Assembly (NCBI GenBank): GCA_025354795.1
Contig: JANXMF010000223.1
Location: forward strand, 1-32,423
From: Pseudobdellovibrionaceae bacterium
GTDB lineage: Bacteria; Bdellovibrionota; Bdellovibrionia; Bdellovibrionales; UBA1609
Reading direction: 5' to 3'
DNA: 32,423 bases
Position 1 is the first letter of the stretch; every line of letters begins with the position of its first letter. Under the pieces are notes generated by a model, which saw only the letters and a list, made by a program, of their open reading frames with translations, searched no databases and was not told where the DNA came from. Positions 14,837-22,871 of the stretch are shown here, piece after piece. A program made the position numbers and the translations under genes.

Positions 14837-15087
14837 CAGTGAGTGGCCTTCGAAACTATCATGTGCGTGGCATCGCCTAAGGTGCGAACACGGTCGGCGG
14901 CATCGTCATCAATCGCAATGTTGAACTCATCTTCGAATGCCAAAATAATGTCGACCAAACGCGCGGAATTGACGCTTAGATCTTCCAGAATTCGGGTGCT
15001 GACGTTGGCAGTGCCCAATGCCGCGGTGTTTTTGGCAAAAGGCGTGATGATCTTAACTACGCGAGTAAAAACTTCATTTTCGGTCAT
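14836..15087 (-). CDS. Acyl carrier protein, divergent
   Basis: This 83-residue carrier holds growing acyl chains on a phosphopantetheine arm. The fold is recognisable: helix 1 with VVKIITPFAK, then LEDLSVNSARLVDIILAFED and an acidic helix II to III region (FNIAIDDDAADRVRTLGDAT). The attachment serine is inferred as S41, in the context N-S-A where housekeeping AcpP has the near-invariant D-S-L. ATG 15087 is preceded by AAGGGG at 9 nt. It lies 64 bp after the ketosynthase gene and is coupled to the acyltransferase gene. The divergent serine context suggests a carrier dedicated to this operon and to its own PPTase, separate from the primary ACP. Confidence 0.85.
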   Translation of the reverse strand: MTENEVFTRVVKIITPFAKNTAALGTANVSTRILEDLSVNSARLVDIILAFEDEFNIAIDDDAADRVRTLGDATHMIVSKATH

Positions 15088-15151
15088 ACGGAAACCCCTT
15101 TAATAAATGAACATAAGGACCAACTTTACGTATCGCTCAACTGCACTCAAG

Positions 15152-16432
15152 TCAATTTTGCCAGTATTTTAAAATGAGGCAGCCGTTGACATCGCCAAAG
15201 CCAAAACTGGCCTTGGCCAAAATCCGAACATCACTCGCCCGGGTTGCATGCACCACGCTCTTGGCGATAGTTTCGAGCTTAGGATGGAGGTCCTCGCAAT
15301 TCACCGAACCATGGATAAAGCCCTGCTGTAACTGGAGCACGCTGGCCACCAATTCGATTCCACCAGCCGCCCCGAGACCGTGGCCTATCAATGATTTCGT
15401 GGAGTTAATTAACGGAAAATTCTCAGCTTTGCATTCCAGCGCCCGCACCCAATTGTGGATCTCAAGCGGGTCGGCCATGGTCGCCGTAAGGTGACCGTTG
15501 ATGAGCCCGATGTCCTGGGGCTGGATCCCGGAACTGGCGATGGCCTGGCGAATGCAACGAACTACGCCTTCCGGATTGGGCGCGGTCATGCTTCCGCCAG
15601 TTCGTTGACCTCCGCAGTTGAGCGCCCCACTTAAAATTTCGGCATATATTTTTGCTCCACGCCGCAGCGCGCTATCCAAAGTTTCTACCATTAGCACCCC
15701 AGCGCCCGACGAAGGCACGAATCCTGTCGCCGAAGCGCTCATTGGGCGTGAAGCCTGTTCCGGTCGGTCATTGAATCCCCTGGCCAAAACCCGCATGGCA
15801 TCGAAGCCTGCCCATATATAGTGAGATGAGCCTTCGGTTCCCCCAGCGATCATGCGTTTCGCATGCCCCTCGCGCACGTAATTGAAGGCGCTGACCACGG
15901 CTTCAGTTCCAGTGGTGCAAGCGCTGCTATTGGTGGTCACTTGCCCGCCGAGGCCTAGGGTTCCCCCAACACTCGCGCTCACCGAACTCGCCATCGTTTG
16001 TTCAACTGTGAGGCTGCCCATGCGCCGAACTTGGCCTTCGTTTACCCGAGGAATGACGATTTCACCCACGGTATCGATGCCGCCGATTCCGGTGCCGATC
16101 ACGGCGCCGGTGTCCCAATCGACATTCGCTGGCGGTGTGCCCAGTTCGTAAGAAAATCCAGCATCGCGCCAACAGTCCACCGCGGCGATCCCGGCGTAAA
16201 CCATGCTGCTGTTCATTGCCAAGAGCGCGTCGGATGAGAAGTATTCCTTTTTGCGCTCTTCGATGCCCACGGGAATCCCGCCCACCTGGCACGCAAATCC
16301 AAGTTCTTTTAACTTCGGCTGGAAGCGAATGCCCGAGCGCGTTTCGCGCAAGGCCTCACCAAAATCTTTGAGTCCGCTGGCGTTGGCGGCGACCACTCCC
16401 ATCCCCGTAATGACGACGCGTGGTTTGTTCAT
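15152..16432 (-). CDS. Beta-ketoacyl-ACP synthase, FabF-like
   Basis: This chain-elongating condensing enzyme of 426 residues follows the FabF/KAS II layout. The catalytic triad is present: C172 in TTNSSACTTGTEAV, H314 in LINGHLTATMADPLE and H351 in STKSLIGHGLGAAGG. The glycine-rich C-terminal FGFGDVNG loop is also seen. Oddity: the first histidine is followed by Leu (HLTAT) where usual FabF and FabB enzymes have HGTST, placing it in a divergent branch. Its start overlaps the upstream dehydratase stop (ATGA, 16429-16432). It would extend acyl-ACP with malonyl-ACP supplied by the FabD-like protein of the same operon. Confidence 0.92.
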   Translation of the reverse strand: MNKPRVVITGMGVVAANASGLKDFGEALRETRSGIRFQPKLKELGFACQVGGIPVGIEERKKEYFSSDALLAMNSSMVYAGIAAVDCWRDAGFSYELGTPPANVDWDTGAVIGTGIGGIDTVGEIVIPRVNEGQVRRMGSLTVEQTMASSVSASVGGTLGLGGQVTTNSSACTTGTEAVVSAFNYVREGHAKRMIAGGTEGSSHYIWAGFDAMRVLARGFNDRPEQASRPMSASATGFVPSSGAGVLMVETLDSALRRGAKIYAEILSGALNCGGQRTGGSMTAPNPEGVVRCIRQAIASSGIQPQDIGLINGHLTATMADPLEIHNWVRALECKAENFPLINSTKSLIGHGLGAAGGIELVASVLQLQQGFIHGSVNCEDLHPKLETIAKSVVHATRASDVRILAKASFGFGDVNGCLILKYWQN

Positions 16433-16905
16433 GGCTTTCTTACCCCTAACCCCGAAGCCGTCGCTTGCGCGACGATTTGACCATTGCTATTGTACATTTC
16501 GATTTTGCACCGCAGTTTGCGCCGGCGCCACAACACGCGCTCAGCACGGACAATCACTTTGTCACCCGGTAAGACCTGCATCATAAATTCAGTTTGGGCC
16601 TCCACAAATAGAGTGCTCCAACGCCCGACTTCTTCAAGGGGCTGTTCAAGGGCCAAAAGATAGATACCAAGAGCAACCACGCCAATCTGGCACATCGACT
16701 CGAGCAAAATCACTCCGGGTGTGAGCGGCTGACCAGGAAAATGACCGGCGTAAAAACTCTCATCGTGGCGAAACGTGTAGTGGCCTTCGATTGAGGTGGG
16801 CGTGACCGCGGTGATTTCGTCGACAAAACGAAACGGCCGCCGCTGTGGAATGAGTTGCAGGATTTGTTGCGCAGTGAGTTCGCGTACGATTTCAGTTTGC
16901 ATCAT
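16429..16905 (-). CDS. FabZ-like 3-hydroxyacyl-ACP dehydratase (hotdog fold)
   Basis: This enzyme removes water from 3-hydroxyacyl-ACP to give trans-2-enoyl-ACP. Seen: IPQRRPFRFVDEI at the N-terminus and GHFPGQPLTPGVILLESMCQ with the catalytic histidine and glutamate 14 residues apart (H55, E69 from the chosen start), the FabZ arrangement. About 158 residues, close to the usual length. Three consecutive start codons exist (GTG 16908, ATG 16905, ATG 16902); ATG 16905 is chosen because GAGG lies 7 nt upstream. It follows the FabA gene by 2 nt and overlaps the FabF-like gene by 4 nt. Having FabZ and FabA types side by side is unusual for a minimal synthase. Confidence 0.88.
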   Translation of the reverse strand: MMQTEIVRELTAQQILQLIPQRRPFRFVDEITAVTPTSIEGHYTFRHDESFYAGHFPGQPLTPGVILLESMCQIGVVALGIYLLALEQPLEEVGRWSTLFVEAQTEFMMQVLPGDKVIVRAERVLWRRRKLRCKIEMYNSNGQIVAQATASGLGVRKP

Positions 16906-16907
16906 CA

Positions 16908-17516
16908 CTAAACCTCACCCGTTTTTTCGCGCTTGATTTCACCACCTAAAGAATTGGCGCCGGTGTGGGGGTAATTCTTATAGCTAATCCCGGTAAATAC
17001 ACCGACCTTAGCGTCTTGAACCGCATAGATTTTTTCGCCGTCCACCGCTACCGTACCGGTGCCGACCGCGATCGCCGCACCGGTACCCGGCAATTCGGAG
17101 TAGCGGCGGATGTCGACACAATAAGTAACAACCTTATTATGCGGACGGATTTGCCCACTAAACTCAATCTCTTTAGAACCCAGGGCTCGGCCCACGCCGC
17201 GCGCGCCCCGAATCGCCGAGTAAAACCCGATCAGCTGCCAAATGGCGTCGACTCCCAAACAACCCGGCTGCACCGGATCGCCGCGAAAATGACATTGAAA
17301 ATACCAGGCGTCCAAGTGCACATCTTGCTCGGCCACAATGCGGCCCTGGGAGCCGCGATGGCTCACTTCGGTGATACGGTCGAACATCAGAAATGGCGGC
17401 GCGGGAAGGGCCGGAACACCGCCTTCGGGCGGATCATCAACCAGCGAATTCCAGGCTGAGGCGATCAGATCGACTTTTGAAAACGCGGTCTTGGCGCGAA
17501 AATCGACATACTTCAT
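16908..17516 (-). CDS. fabA: FabA-like 3-hydroxyacyl-ACP dehydratase/isomerase
   Basis: This hotdog-fold dehydratase in the FabA branch can also isomerise trans-2- to cis-3-decenoyl-ACP in known members. Seen: LPAPPFLMFDRITE (37-50), CHFRGDPVQPGCLGVDAIWQ with H76 and D90, 14 residues apart as H70/D84 in E. coli FabA, then GRALGSKEIEFSGQI. The catalytic aspartate separates it from FabZ. About 202 residues against roughly 172 in E. coli; the extra length is mainly a C-terminal tail (after KVGVFTGISYKN). A TTG further upstream (17549) extends the frame, but ATG 17516 has GGAG 5 nt upstream and overlaps the FabH stop (ATGA). Confidence 0.9.
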   Translation of the reverse strand: MKYVDFRAKTAFSKVDLIASAWNSLVDDPPEGGVPALPAPPFLMFDRITEVSHRGSQGRIVAEQDVHLDAWYFQCHFRGDPVQPGCLGVDAIWQLIGFYSAIRGARGVGRALGSKEIEFSGQIRPHNKVVTYCVDIRRYSELPGTGAAIAVGTGTVAVDGEKIYAVQDAKVGVFTGISYKNYPHTGANSLGGEIKREKTGEV

Positions 17517-18517
17517 AACGACTCCACGGCGAAAAGCAATCCACCCCAAGTCAGACCTGAGCCTACTACCACGAGTGCGATTTCATCGCCGCTCTTAAAT
17601 TTTTCCCAATTCATGGACAGCACGCTCGGTGCACCTGCGGCGCCGGTGTTACCAAACTCTTCGACATTGAAAAGATGGCGGGAGGGATCGATCTCCGTGC
17701 GCTGTACGACGTTTTCAAGCATCAGTAGATTGGCCTGATGGCCAATAAAATAAAGTTTTTCCTGATCGCCGCGCACCTGGGCGCGAAGCTGTTGCATGGC
17801 CGCAAGTGATTTGCGAATGGCGAAGGTCTGCACCACCGAGCCATTTTGACTGAAGTGACGGCCCGCTTCGATCTTCACGGCTTTGCAACCGCTTGGATCA
17901 CTTTCAAGAGTGCTAAACTTTACCCGCAAAGGAGCCCGATGCTTAAGTGAAACCACGCTTGCGGTGCTGGCATCGCCCCACAAGACAGCGTTGCGGCGGT
18001 CGGAATAATCAATGGTGCGGGTATTATTTTCGGCGTTGACCACCAAAATATAATCGGGGGTCATTTCAGGCCGTAGAGCACGCAAGTGATGGAGCTGAGC
18101 TGCGAAACTCGAGCAGGCTGAATTGATATCAAAAGCCGGCACGCCGTTAAGACCTAGCTCTTCGGCGATCAGACAGGCTTCAGCGGGAATCAAATACTGG
18201 GGCGAACACCCGCCTGCGATCACCATACCGATTCGCCCGCTAGCAATCCCCGCGCGCTTCAATGCCAGGCGCGCGGCCTCGGCGCCAGTTTGCGCATTGG
18301 TCATCGATGATGCGGCTGCCGATTCGAGCGGCTGCGCGTTTTTAGTGGTGCGAATATAATCGAGAGCCATGATCGTGCGGCGCGAGCGGATTCCCACCCG
18401 CTCCATGATCCAAGCTTCGTCGCTGCCGATATCGAGCGACGTTAAAAAAGCATTGTCGAGAACATTGGGCGGATGGAAATGACCAACGCCATGAACGTAG
18501 AGTTCACACGGATCCAA
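17513..18517 (-). CDS. fabH: Beta-ketoacyl-ACP synthase III, FabH-like
   Basis: This initiating condensing enzyme joins an acyl-CoA primer to malonyl-ACP. From the chosen start it has about 334 residues with C135 in FDINSACSSF, H260 in IGHQANLLML and N290 in EEFGNTGAAGAPS, the Cys-His-Asn triad of the family. The asparagine motif reads GNTGAAG instead of GNTSAAS. Start choice: a TTG at 18535 gives the longest frame, but the TTG at 18517 has GGAGGGG 6-8 nt upstream and overlaps the reductase gene by only 14 nt. Primer specificity cannot be predicted; it decides whether straight, branched or unusual chains are made. Confidence 0.9.
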   Translation of the reverse strand: MDPCELYVHGVGHFHPPNVLDNAFLTSLDIGSDEAWIMERVGIRSRRTIMALDYIRTTKNAQPLESAAASSMTNAQTGAEAARLALKRAGIASGRIGMVIAGGCSPQYLIPAEACLIAEELGLNGVPAFDINSACSSFAAQLHHLRALRPEMTPDYILVVNAENNTRTIDYSDRRNAVLWGDASTASVVSLKHRAPLRVKFSTLESDPSGCKAVKIEAGRHFSQNGSVVQTFAIRKSLAAMQQLRAQVRGDQEKLYFIGHQANLLMLENVVQRTEIDPSRHLFNVEEFGNTGAAGAPSVLSMNWEKFKSGDEIALVVVGSGLTWGGLLFAVESL

Positions 18518-19322
18518 TGTGTTCCCCTCCGTCAACGCGAATCAGGGCGCCATTGATCCACTGCGCCTCATCGCTGCTGAGAAGTGAAATCACATCCGCG
18601 ACGTCTTTGGGGGTTGTCAATCGCTGCAAAGGATTGCGCCGAAGCGCCGAGTTCTTCATTTGTTCCGCACCCGGAATCAAGCGCAGCGCCGGAGTATCGG
18701 TGATGCCCGCTTGAATCACGTTGCAGCGAATTCCATAGGCGCCGTACTCAAGCGCGATCGATCGCGACACGGATTCCAACGCGCACTTCGCAGCGGCCAC
18801 CGCGGCGTAACCGCGCCACGCGACTTCGTTGCCTTCGCTGGTGAGTCCAAAAACACGCGCATCGGCGGCAAAAAGCCGGGCTTGAAAAAGCCGTTGCACC
18901 CAAGTGAGGAGGCTGGTGCCCATGCTGTGCACCGTGCGAGCCATGTCTTCCTCGTCCATTAAGCTTGGGGAATCGGTGGCCAGATCGCGGGCGATGGGCG
19001 GCGCAATGGGTTTGAGATTTCCAAACGCGATGGAATGAAGCAGCACGCGCACCCGGCATTCACCGGTGGCGGCACGTAGAGTCACTAAAACTGAATCGAC
19101 TCCGGCGGGACTCAACGCATCCAGATTGCATGGGATAAAATCGCCGCCGTTGGCTTTGATCTGGGCAAACTCTTGCTCGATGCGATCCATTGACCCGCGA
19201 CGATCCCGGTGCACGAGACAAATGCTCATACCTTCCGTACTTAGTTTGTGGGCCGTGGCTAAACCAAAACCACTGGAGCCGCCAAGAATCACTGCCCACT
19301 GGTCTTTTCTAAATCTCTTCAT
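18504..19322 (-). CDS. Enoyl-ACP reductase-like SDR (FabI/FabL type)
   Basis: This 272-residue NAD(P)H-dependent reductase probably performs the last step of each elongation cycle. The cofactor loop GGSSGFGLATA (14-24), LLHSIAFGN (95-103, the FabI HSIAFA-type motif) and the Y172-x6-K179 pair in GYAAVAAAKCALES are seen. The six-residue spacing is that of FabI and FabL enoyl reductases; ordinary ketoreductases (FabG) have Y-x3-K. The first FabI tyrosine (Y146 in E. coli) corresponds to a serine here. C-terminal INGALIRVDGG is a standard SDR end. ATG 19322 has AAGGA 6 nt upstream and lies 12 nt after the FabD gene. Ketoreductase activity instead of enoyl reduction is less likely but possible. 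Confidence 0.83.
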   Translation of the reverse strand: MKRFRKDQWAVILGGSSGFGLATAHKLSTEGMSICLVHRDRRGSMDRIEQEFAQIKANGGDFIPCNLDALSPAGVDSVLVTLRAATGECRVRVLLHSIAFGNLKPIAPPIARDLATDSPSLMDEEDMARTVHSMGTSLLTWVQRLFQARLFAADARVFGLTSEGNEVAWRGYAAVAAAKCALESVSRSIALEYGAYGIRCNVIQAGITDTPALRLIPGAEQMKNSALRRNPLQRLTTPKDVADVISLLSSDEAQWINGALIRVDGGEHIGSV

Positions 19323-19334
19323 CTTTTATCCTTC

Positions 19335-20285
19335 TTATAAGCTGGCTTCCACCGCTGGCGCTGCAAAAGCGCGGTCAGCGGAGCGGTAATCGATCACGGC
19401 GTTCACTGGAAAACCCATTGTTTTGCAGAAACCGCTGAGGGGGCGCGTTGGTCCCACCTCAACCAGGGAATCGCACTGTTCACGCACCATGGCGAGGTTC
19501 TCCCGCCAGCGCACCCGACCGCTGATCTGATTTATCAGCGCGGTGCTCAAATCGTCAAGGCGACCTGTGTGATTTTTACCACTGAAATTCGACAGCACGC
19601 GAGTGGCTTTGCTCACATCGAAGTGATGTGCTTCGAGGCGCAAAACTTCGCCAAACTGCTCCTGAGCGTTGGCCATCCAACGTGAATGAAAGGGGGCACT
19701 GACGGCGAGCGGCACGAGACGAATCGACTCCGAAAACCGTGATTGTAAAGCTTTCGATAACTCAGCCACTGGTTCGGCTTGACCGCTCACCACCACTTGG
19801 TTTGAAGAGTTGTCATTGGCGATGTCAACTTTCAGTGCGGTGGCCATTTTGCCGATTTCCTCAAGCTCAAGATTGGTCATTATCACCGCGACCATGGCGC
19901 CCCCTCCGGGAGCAATACAGTTTTGCATAAAGCGACCGCGCGCGGACACCAAACGCAGCGCACTCTCGAGCGGAATCGCGCCAGCCGCCACTAAGGCTGT
20001 ATATTCGCCGAGGCTATGGCCCGCGAACGCATTGGGAGCGAAAGAATAGTGCTTTTGTAAAGCGCGAAACATGGCGATTTCGACGGTCAGGATACACGGC
20101 TGAGTGAATTCGGTGAGGTCGAGGCGCGGATCCTCGCCCCGGCACATTTCGGCCACGTCCCAACCTAATGTTGTGGTCGCGGAAACGAAGACTTCGGCCG
20201 CTTCGGAATATTTTTCCTTAAAATCAAGTCCCATCCCGGCCCGCTGCGAGCCCTGGCCTGGGAAGAGTACAGCTTGTGAGTTCAT
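19335..20285 (-). CDS. fabD: Malonyl-CoA:ACP transacylase
   Basis: This enzyme loads malonyl units from CoA onto ACP. From ATG 20285 it has 316 residues: LFPGQGSQRAGMG (7-19), the nucleophile S91 in AGHSLGEYTAL, H201 in SAPFHSRWM and VVVSGQAE, all typical of FabD. A longer frame starts nine codons upstream, but ATG 20285 has AGGAG 5 nt upstream and begins like known FabD proteins. It is the first gene of the nine-gene minus-strand operon that runs to 13435 with gaps of at most 64 bp. If the genome also has a housekeeping fabD, this copy supports an independent pathway. Confidence 0.93.
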   Translation of the reverse strand: MNSQAVLFPGQGSQRAGMGLDFKEKYSEAAEVFVSATTTLGWDVAEMCRGEDPRLDLTEFTQPCILTVEIAMFRALQKHYSFAPNAFAGHSLGEYTALVAAGAIPLESALRLVSARGRFMQNCIAPGGGAMVAVIMTNLELEEIGKMATALKVDIANDNSSNQVVVSGQAEPVAELSKALQSRFSESIRLVPLAVSAPFHSRWMANAQEQFGEVLRLEAHHFDVSKATRVLSNFSGKNHTGRLDDLSTALINQISGRVRWRENLAMVREQCDSLVEVGPTRPLSGFCKTMGFPVNAVIDYRSADRAFAAPAVEASL

Positions 20286-20509
20286 GGATGCTCCTGTTCG
20301 GGCTCGCAACATAGCAATGAATTGCGCATTCGGCTAAACTTTATTTACTCATTCTTGGCACTTCTGGTATCAAGTCCCCATGGGTGCAAATACCTTTGGG
20401 CAACGCTTCCAAATTTTGCTGACTCTGATGCTGATTCCGACCCCGATACAGACCCTTTCCCTACCAAAGACCTCTTGCTTCCCAATCCCCGAAAGCTAAA
20501 GTAAAAAAC
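20286..20509. other. Divergent intergenic region upstream of the fatty-acid operon
   Basis: This 224-bp gap must hold the promoters of the fabD operon and of the membrane-protein gene at 20510. On the minus strand TTGATA occurs near 20370 and TAAATAAAG near 20335, but spacing is not convincing. On the plus strand an open frame (20322-20504) encodes a short hydrophobic stretch and an Asp-rich tail (DSDADSDPDTDP); it lacks a good start and I do not call it a gene. No inverted repeat or terminator stands out. Confidence 0.4.
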
Positions 20510-21949
20510 GTGACCCAAAGATCCATCGTCTTCATAGCGCTCACTCTGTGGTTAGCCTATCTGTGCTTGGCCTTTGCAGCGACTCCGGTTGAAGGCGGCG
20601 ACGTCTTCATGTATTTAGCATTGGGGCGTTATTTTTTCGCTAATGGTGGTGCCTTTCCGCCAAGCGATCCCTTTGTCTTTCCGCCAGGTAGTGCGCCCTG
20701 GCATGTGGCGCACGAGTGGCTTTCTTATTTAATATACTACGGACTTTATAAATGGCTGGGGTTTGTCGGCCTGATTTTGTTTAAGATGGGTTTAGCATTA
20801 GTGGCATTTTCCCTGCCGCTGTACTTTGGATTGAAAAAAAATCGGCGCAGCCTCTTCCTAATTTTGATCTGCACTCTGGCCATGATAGGAGGGGCTCCGC
20901 GTATCGCCGAGAAAGCGGCGTTTTTTTCGGATATTTGTATGGCGGCTGTGCTGGGGCTGCTTTTGCTTTACAATGGTGAGCGGCAGAAGTGGCGCTGGTT
21001 GATCCCTATGCCCGTAATATTTTTAGTTTGGGTTCAACTTCACCCCGGATTCCCGCTCGGTCTCATGCTGATGGGAATTTTTCTATGCACCCGCGGCCGC
21101 TTTCAGCGCGAGTTGTGGTGGATCAGTGTCCTGAGCGTCGCCGCTTGCCTCCTCAATCCGCTCGGCATAGCGGGCTTCATCTATCCATTTCAGAAATTTT
21201 TGGCGCCCGAGTGGCATATTTATCGACAGCTCAATCAGGAATGGATGCCCACGCTAAGCGCTCCGCAAATCAGCTTGGTTTCAAAGGTCGCGCTATTGCT
21301 TCTGGCTTTGTGGAGCGCAGTCACAGCACTTTTAGCTTTTCAGCGTAAAAACTTTTTCCCGCTGGCGGCGGTGGTCATGCTTGCGTGGTTGGGATTTTCT
21401 TCGGGACGCTTTACCCTACCCGCGAGCCTGGGTTTTGCAGTGCTGCTTGCCACTTCCGAGGGGCGCGCAAGCGAGTCCTTACTACGTTTCCAATGGGGGC
21501 ACTGGTTGCTCGCAGCGATCGTCGCCTTGCCGCTGTGGTTCTTAACCGCCCAGGTCGCGCAAAAAGAGGGCCTGGCACTGTTGTGGTCGGATCAGGTTAA
21601 AACGTCGCGAGATTTCCCTCTGGCCGCCATTCAAGCCCTGAATCAACAACCTGAAGGCACAGTGTTTGCCGAGTTTGATTGGAATAGTGTAATCTGCTTT
21701 GCGAGTGACGAACGCCATCCGGTGGTCGTGCACGGACATGTCGACAGCCCGAACTACGTGCTGCAAACCTTCTTAGCGATAGCTCAGTCCGACAGGCAGT
21801 TCAGCGCCTTAGTGAAAGCGAAAAACATCCGCTACTTCCTGCTGGCGCCGTCGACCTTGAGCGACGCCACTTCAGTATTGAGCCGTGCTTTGTCGGGGTG
21901 GACGGTGGTCTTCCGCGACGATCATTCGGTGCTATTGCGCGCGAATTGA
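20510..21949 (+). CDS. Polytopic membrane protein, GT-C-like (unknown function)
   Basis: This 479-residue integral membrane protein has about ten hydrophobic segments and an extracytoplasmic C-terminal part of about 110 residues. The first loop after helix 1 has GGDVFMYLALGRYFFANG, then SDPFVFPPGSAPWHVAHEW. The arrangement of an acidic residue after helix 1, followed by DPF and W-x-x-HEW, is seen in uncharacterised membrane proteins related to GT-C glycosyltransferases. The C-terminal part (VVVHGHVDSPNYVLQTF) recalls the periplasmic domains of such enzymes. The start is GTG 20510 without a clear Shine-Dalgarno sequence, so it may be slightly wrong. It is divergent from the fatty-acid operon; whether it uses that lipid is unknown. 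Confidence 0.68.
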   Translation: MTQRSIVFIALTLWLAYLCLAFAATPVEGGDVFMYLALGRYFFANGGAFPPSDPFVFPPGSAPWHVAHEWLSYLIYYGLYKWLGFVGLILFKMGLALVAFSLPLYFGLKKNRRSLFLILICTLAMIGGAPRIAEKAAFFSDICMAAVLGLLLLYNGERQKWRWLIPMPVIFLVWVQLHPGFPLGLMLMGIFLCTRGRFQRELWWISVLSVAACLLNPLGIAGFIYPFQKFLAPEWHIYRQLNQEWMPTLSAPQISLVSKVALLLLALWSAVTALLAFQRKNFFPLAAVVMLAWLGFSSGRFTLPASLGFAVLLATSEGRASESLLRFQWGHWLLAAIVALPLWFLTAQVAQKEGLALLWSDQVKTSRDFPLAAIQALNQQPEGTVFAEFDWNSVICFASDERHPVVVHGHVDSPNYVLQTFLAIAQSDRQFSALVKAKNIRYFLLAPSTLSDATSVLSRALSGWTVVFRDDHSVLLRAN

Positions 21950-22000
21950 CAAAGCCGTGGCGCTAGACGACGCTGAAGTCACAACTCTTGGAGGTTCAAC

Positions 22001-22660
22001 ATGAAACACACTGTTAAATTAATTCTGTTGCTGGCGATGGTCTTATTTGCCGCACGTGCATCCGCAGAGAGAGCAAAAACTTTGTCCTCGCCTCCGTCGT
22101 CAGCATCCACATCGTCGAGTTACTCGCGCTATTCCTCCTATGGAAGCTCGGGCAGCATGGTCGTCTCCGGCGCTTTGGGCTTTTTTGCTTCTGGTCTCGG
22201 TACCGTGACCGACGATCCTAAGTCCGGAACCTCGTATCTGTCTGGCTTCTATGGCTTAGGCGGCGATTTCGAATACTTCCTCAACAGTGATGTGAGCGTG
22301 GGCGGGCTGATCCGCTATTACACGACTTCCGATACCCTTTCTGGCACAGACTACACCAATAGTCTCACCACGCTCGGTGGCGCGGTTCGCGCCTACCTGG
22401 TGGACACCAACCACTGGTCCTTCGCGGGCAGCTCAGGCGTGGGATTTACCAGCGCAGCGGTCAAAGCTTCAACTCGGGGAGTTTCAGCCGACGTAGACAG
22501 TGGCATGCAGCTCAGTCTCTATCTCGGCATGACCCTGCTCTATAAGGTCAATAACAATATCCATCTCGGAGTCGAAAACTTGCGCGTGCTCGGCTTAGGC
22601 AGCAAACTCAACGGTTGGGTGCTGAGTGACTACATGGCTAAAATCAGTTTTTTGCTCTAG
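22001..22660 (+). CDS. Exported beta-barrel-like outer-membrane protein
   Basis: This 219-residue protein has a clear Sec signal peptide (about 1-22, ending ARASA). A Ser/Tyr-rich segment follows (SSASTSSSYSRYSSYGSSG, about 33-51), then alternating beta-strand-like sequence with short turns (for example SVGGLIRYYTTSDT, MQLSLYLGMTLLYKV, IHLGVENLRVLG). The pattern fits a small 8-stranded outer-membrane barrel of the OmpX/OmpW-like kind, but the terminal residue is Leu, so the classical C-terminal Phe is absent. ATG 22001 has GGAGG 6 nt upstream. Stands alone; function unknown. Confidence 0.75.
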   Translation: MKHTVKLILLLAMVLFAARASAERAKTLSSPPSSASTSSSYSRYSSYGSSGSMVVSGALGFFASGLGTVTDDPKSGTSYLSGFYGLGGDFEYFLNSDVSVGGLIRYYTTSDTLSGTDYTNSLTTLGGAVRAYLVDTNHWSFAGSSGVGFTSAAVKASTRGVSADVDSGMQLSLYLGMTLLYKVNNNIHLGVENLRVLGLGSKLNGWVLSDYMAKISFLL

Positions 22661-22871
22661 GAAAAAATCCATTCACCACGGCATCAAGTTTGTAACGGCG
22701 GGAACTCGCTAGTCCCGCCCCCGCGGTGGCGAAAAGATAGAGAAAGAAGAGGCGTTTGGCCAGATGGCGAAACACCTCACGCCGCCAGCTGTTGGCGAGA
22801 GTGAGGCCTAGAACCTCACCCCGCGCTTTTTCGACGGTGTAAATCAACCGAAGAACAGCGGCTTCCACGCA
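22661..22871. other. Intergenic stretch with a GC-rich hairpin (22697-22719)
   Basis: GGCGGGA (22697-22703) and TCCCGCC (22713-22719) form a perfect 7-bp stem around 9 bases, 36 bp after the stop of the exported-protein gene. No T-run follows on either strand, so it is a weak terminator candidate. A minus-strand open frame (22644-22868, GTG start immediately after the SnoaL-like gene) encodes 74 residues with no recognisable feature and overlaps the preceding gene; I do not call it. Confidence 0.4.

Noticed and set aside
18504-19322. FabG-type ketoreductase as the identity of the operon's SDR
   Set aside because: The Tyr-Lys spacing is Y-x6-K and an HSIAFG motif is present, both features of enoyl reductases.
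20350-20370. TGGCAC box suggesting a sigma54 promoter upstream of the gene at 20510
   Set aside because: The downstream half (TTGC at the fixed 5-base distance) is absent.
20322-20504. Open frame with a hydrophobic start and an Asp-rich tail (DSDADSDPDTDP) resembling calcium-binding repeats
   Set aside because: Only 60 codons, non-ATG start without a Shine-Dalgarno sequence, and it lies in the promoter gap of two divergent genes; chance reading is likelier.
22644-22868. 74-codon minus-strand frame right after the SnoaL-like gene
   Set aside because: No recognisable family, no Shine-Dalgarno sequence, overlaps the end of the exported-protein gene and crosses a hairpin.
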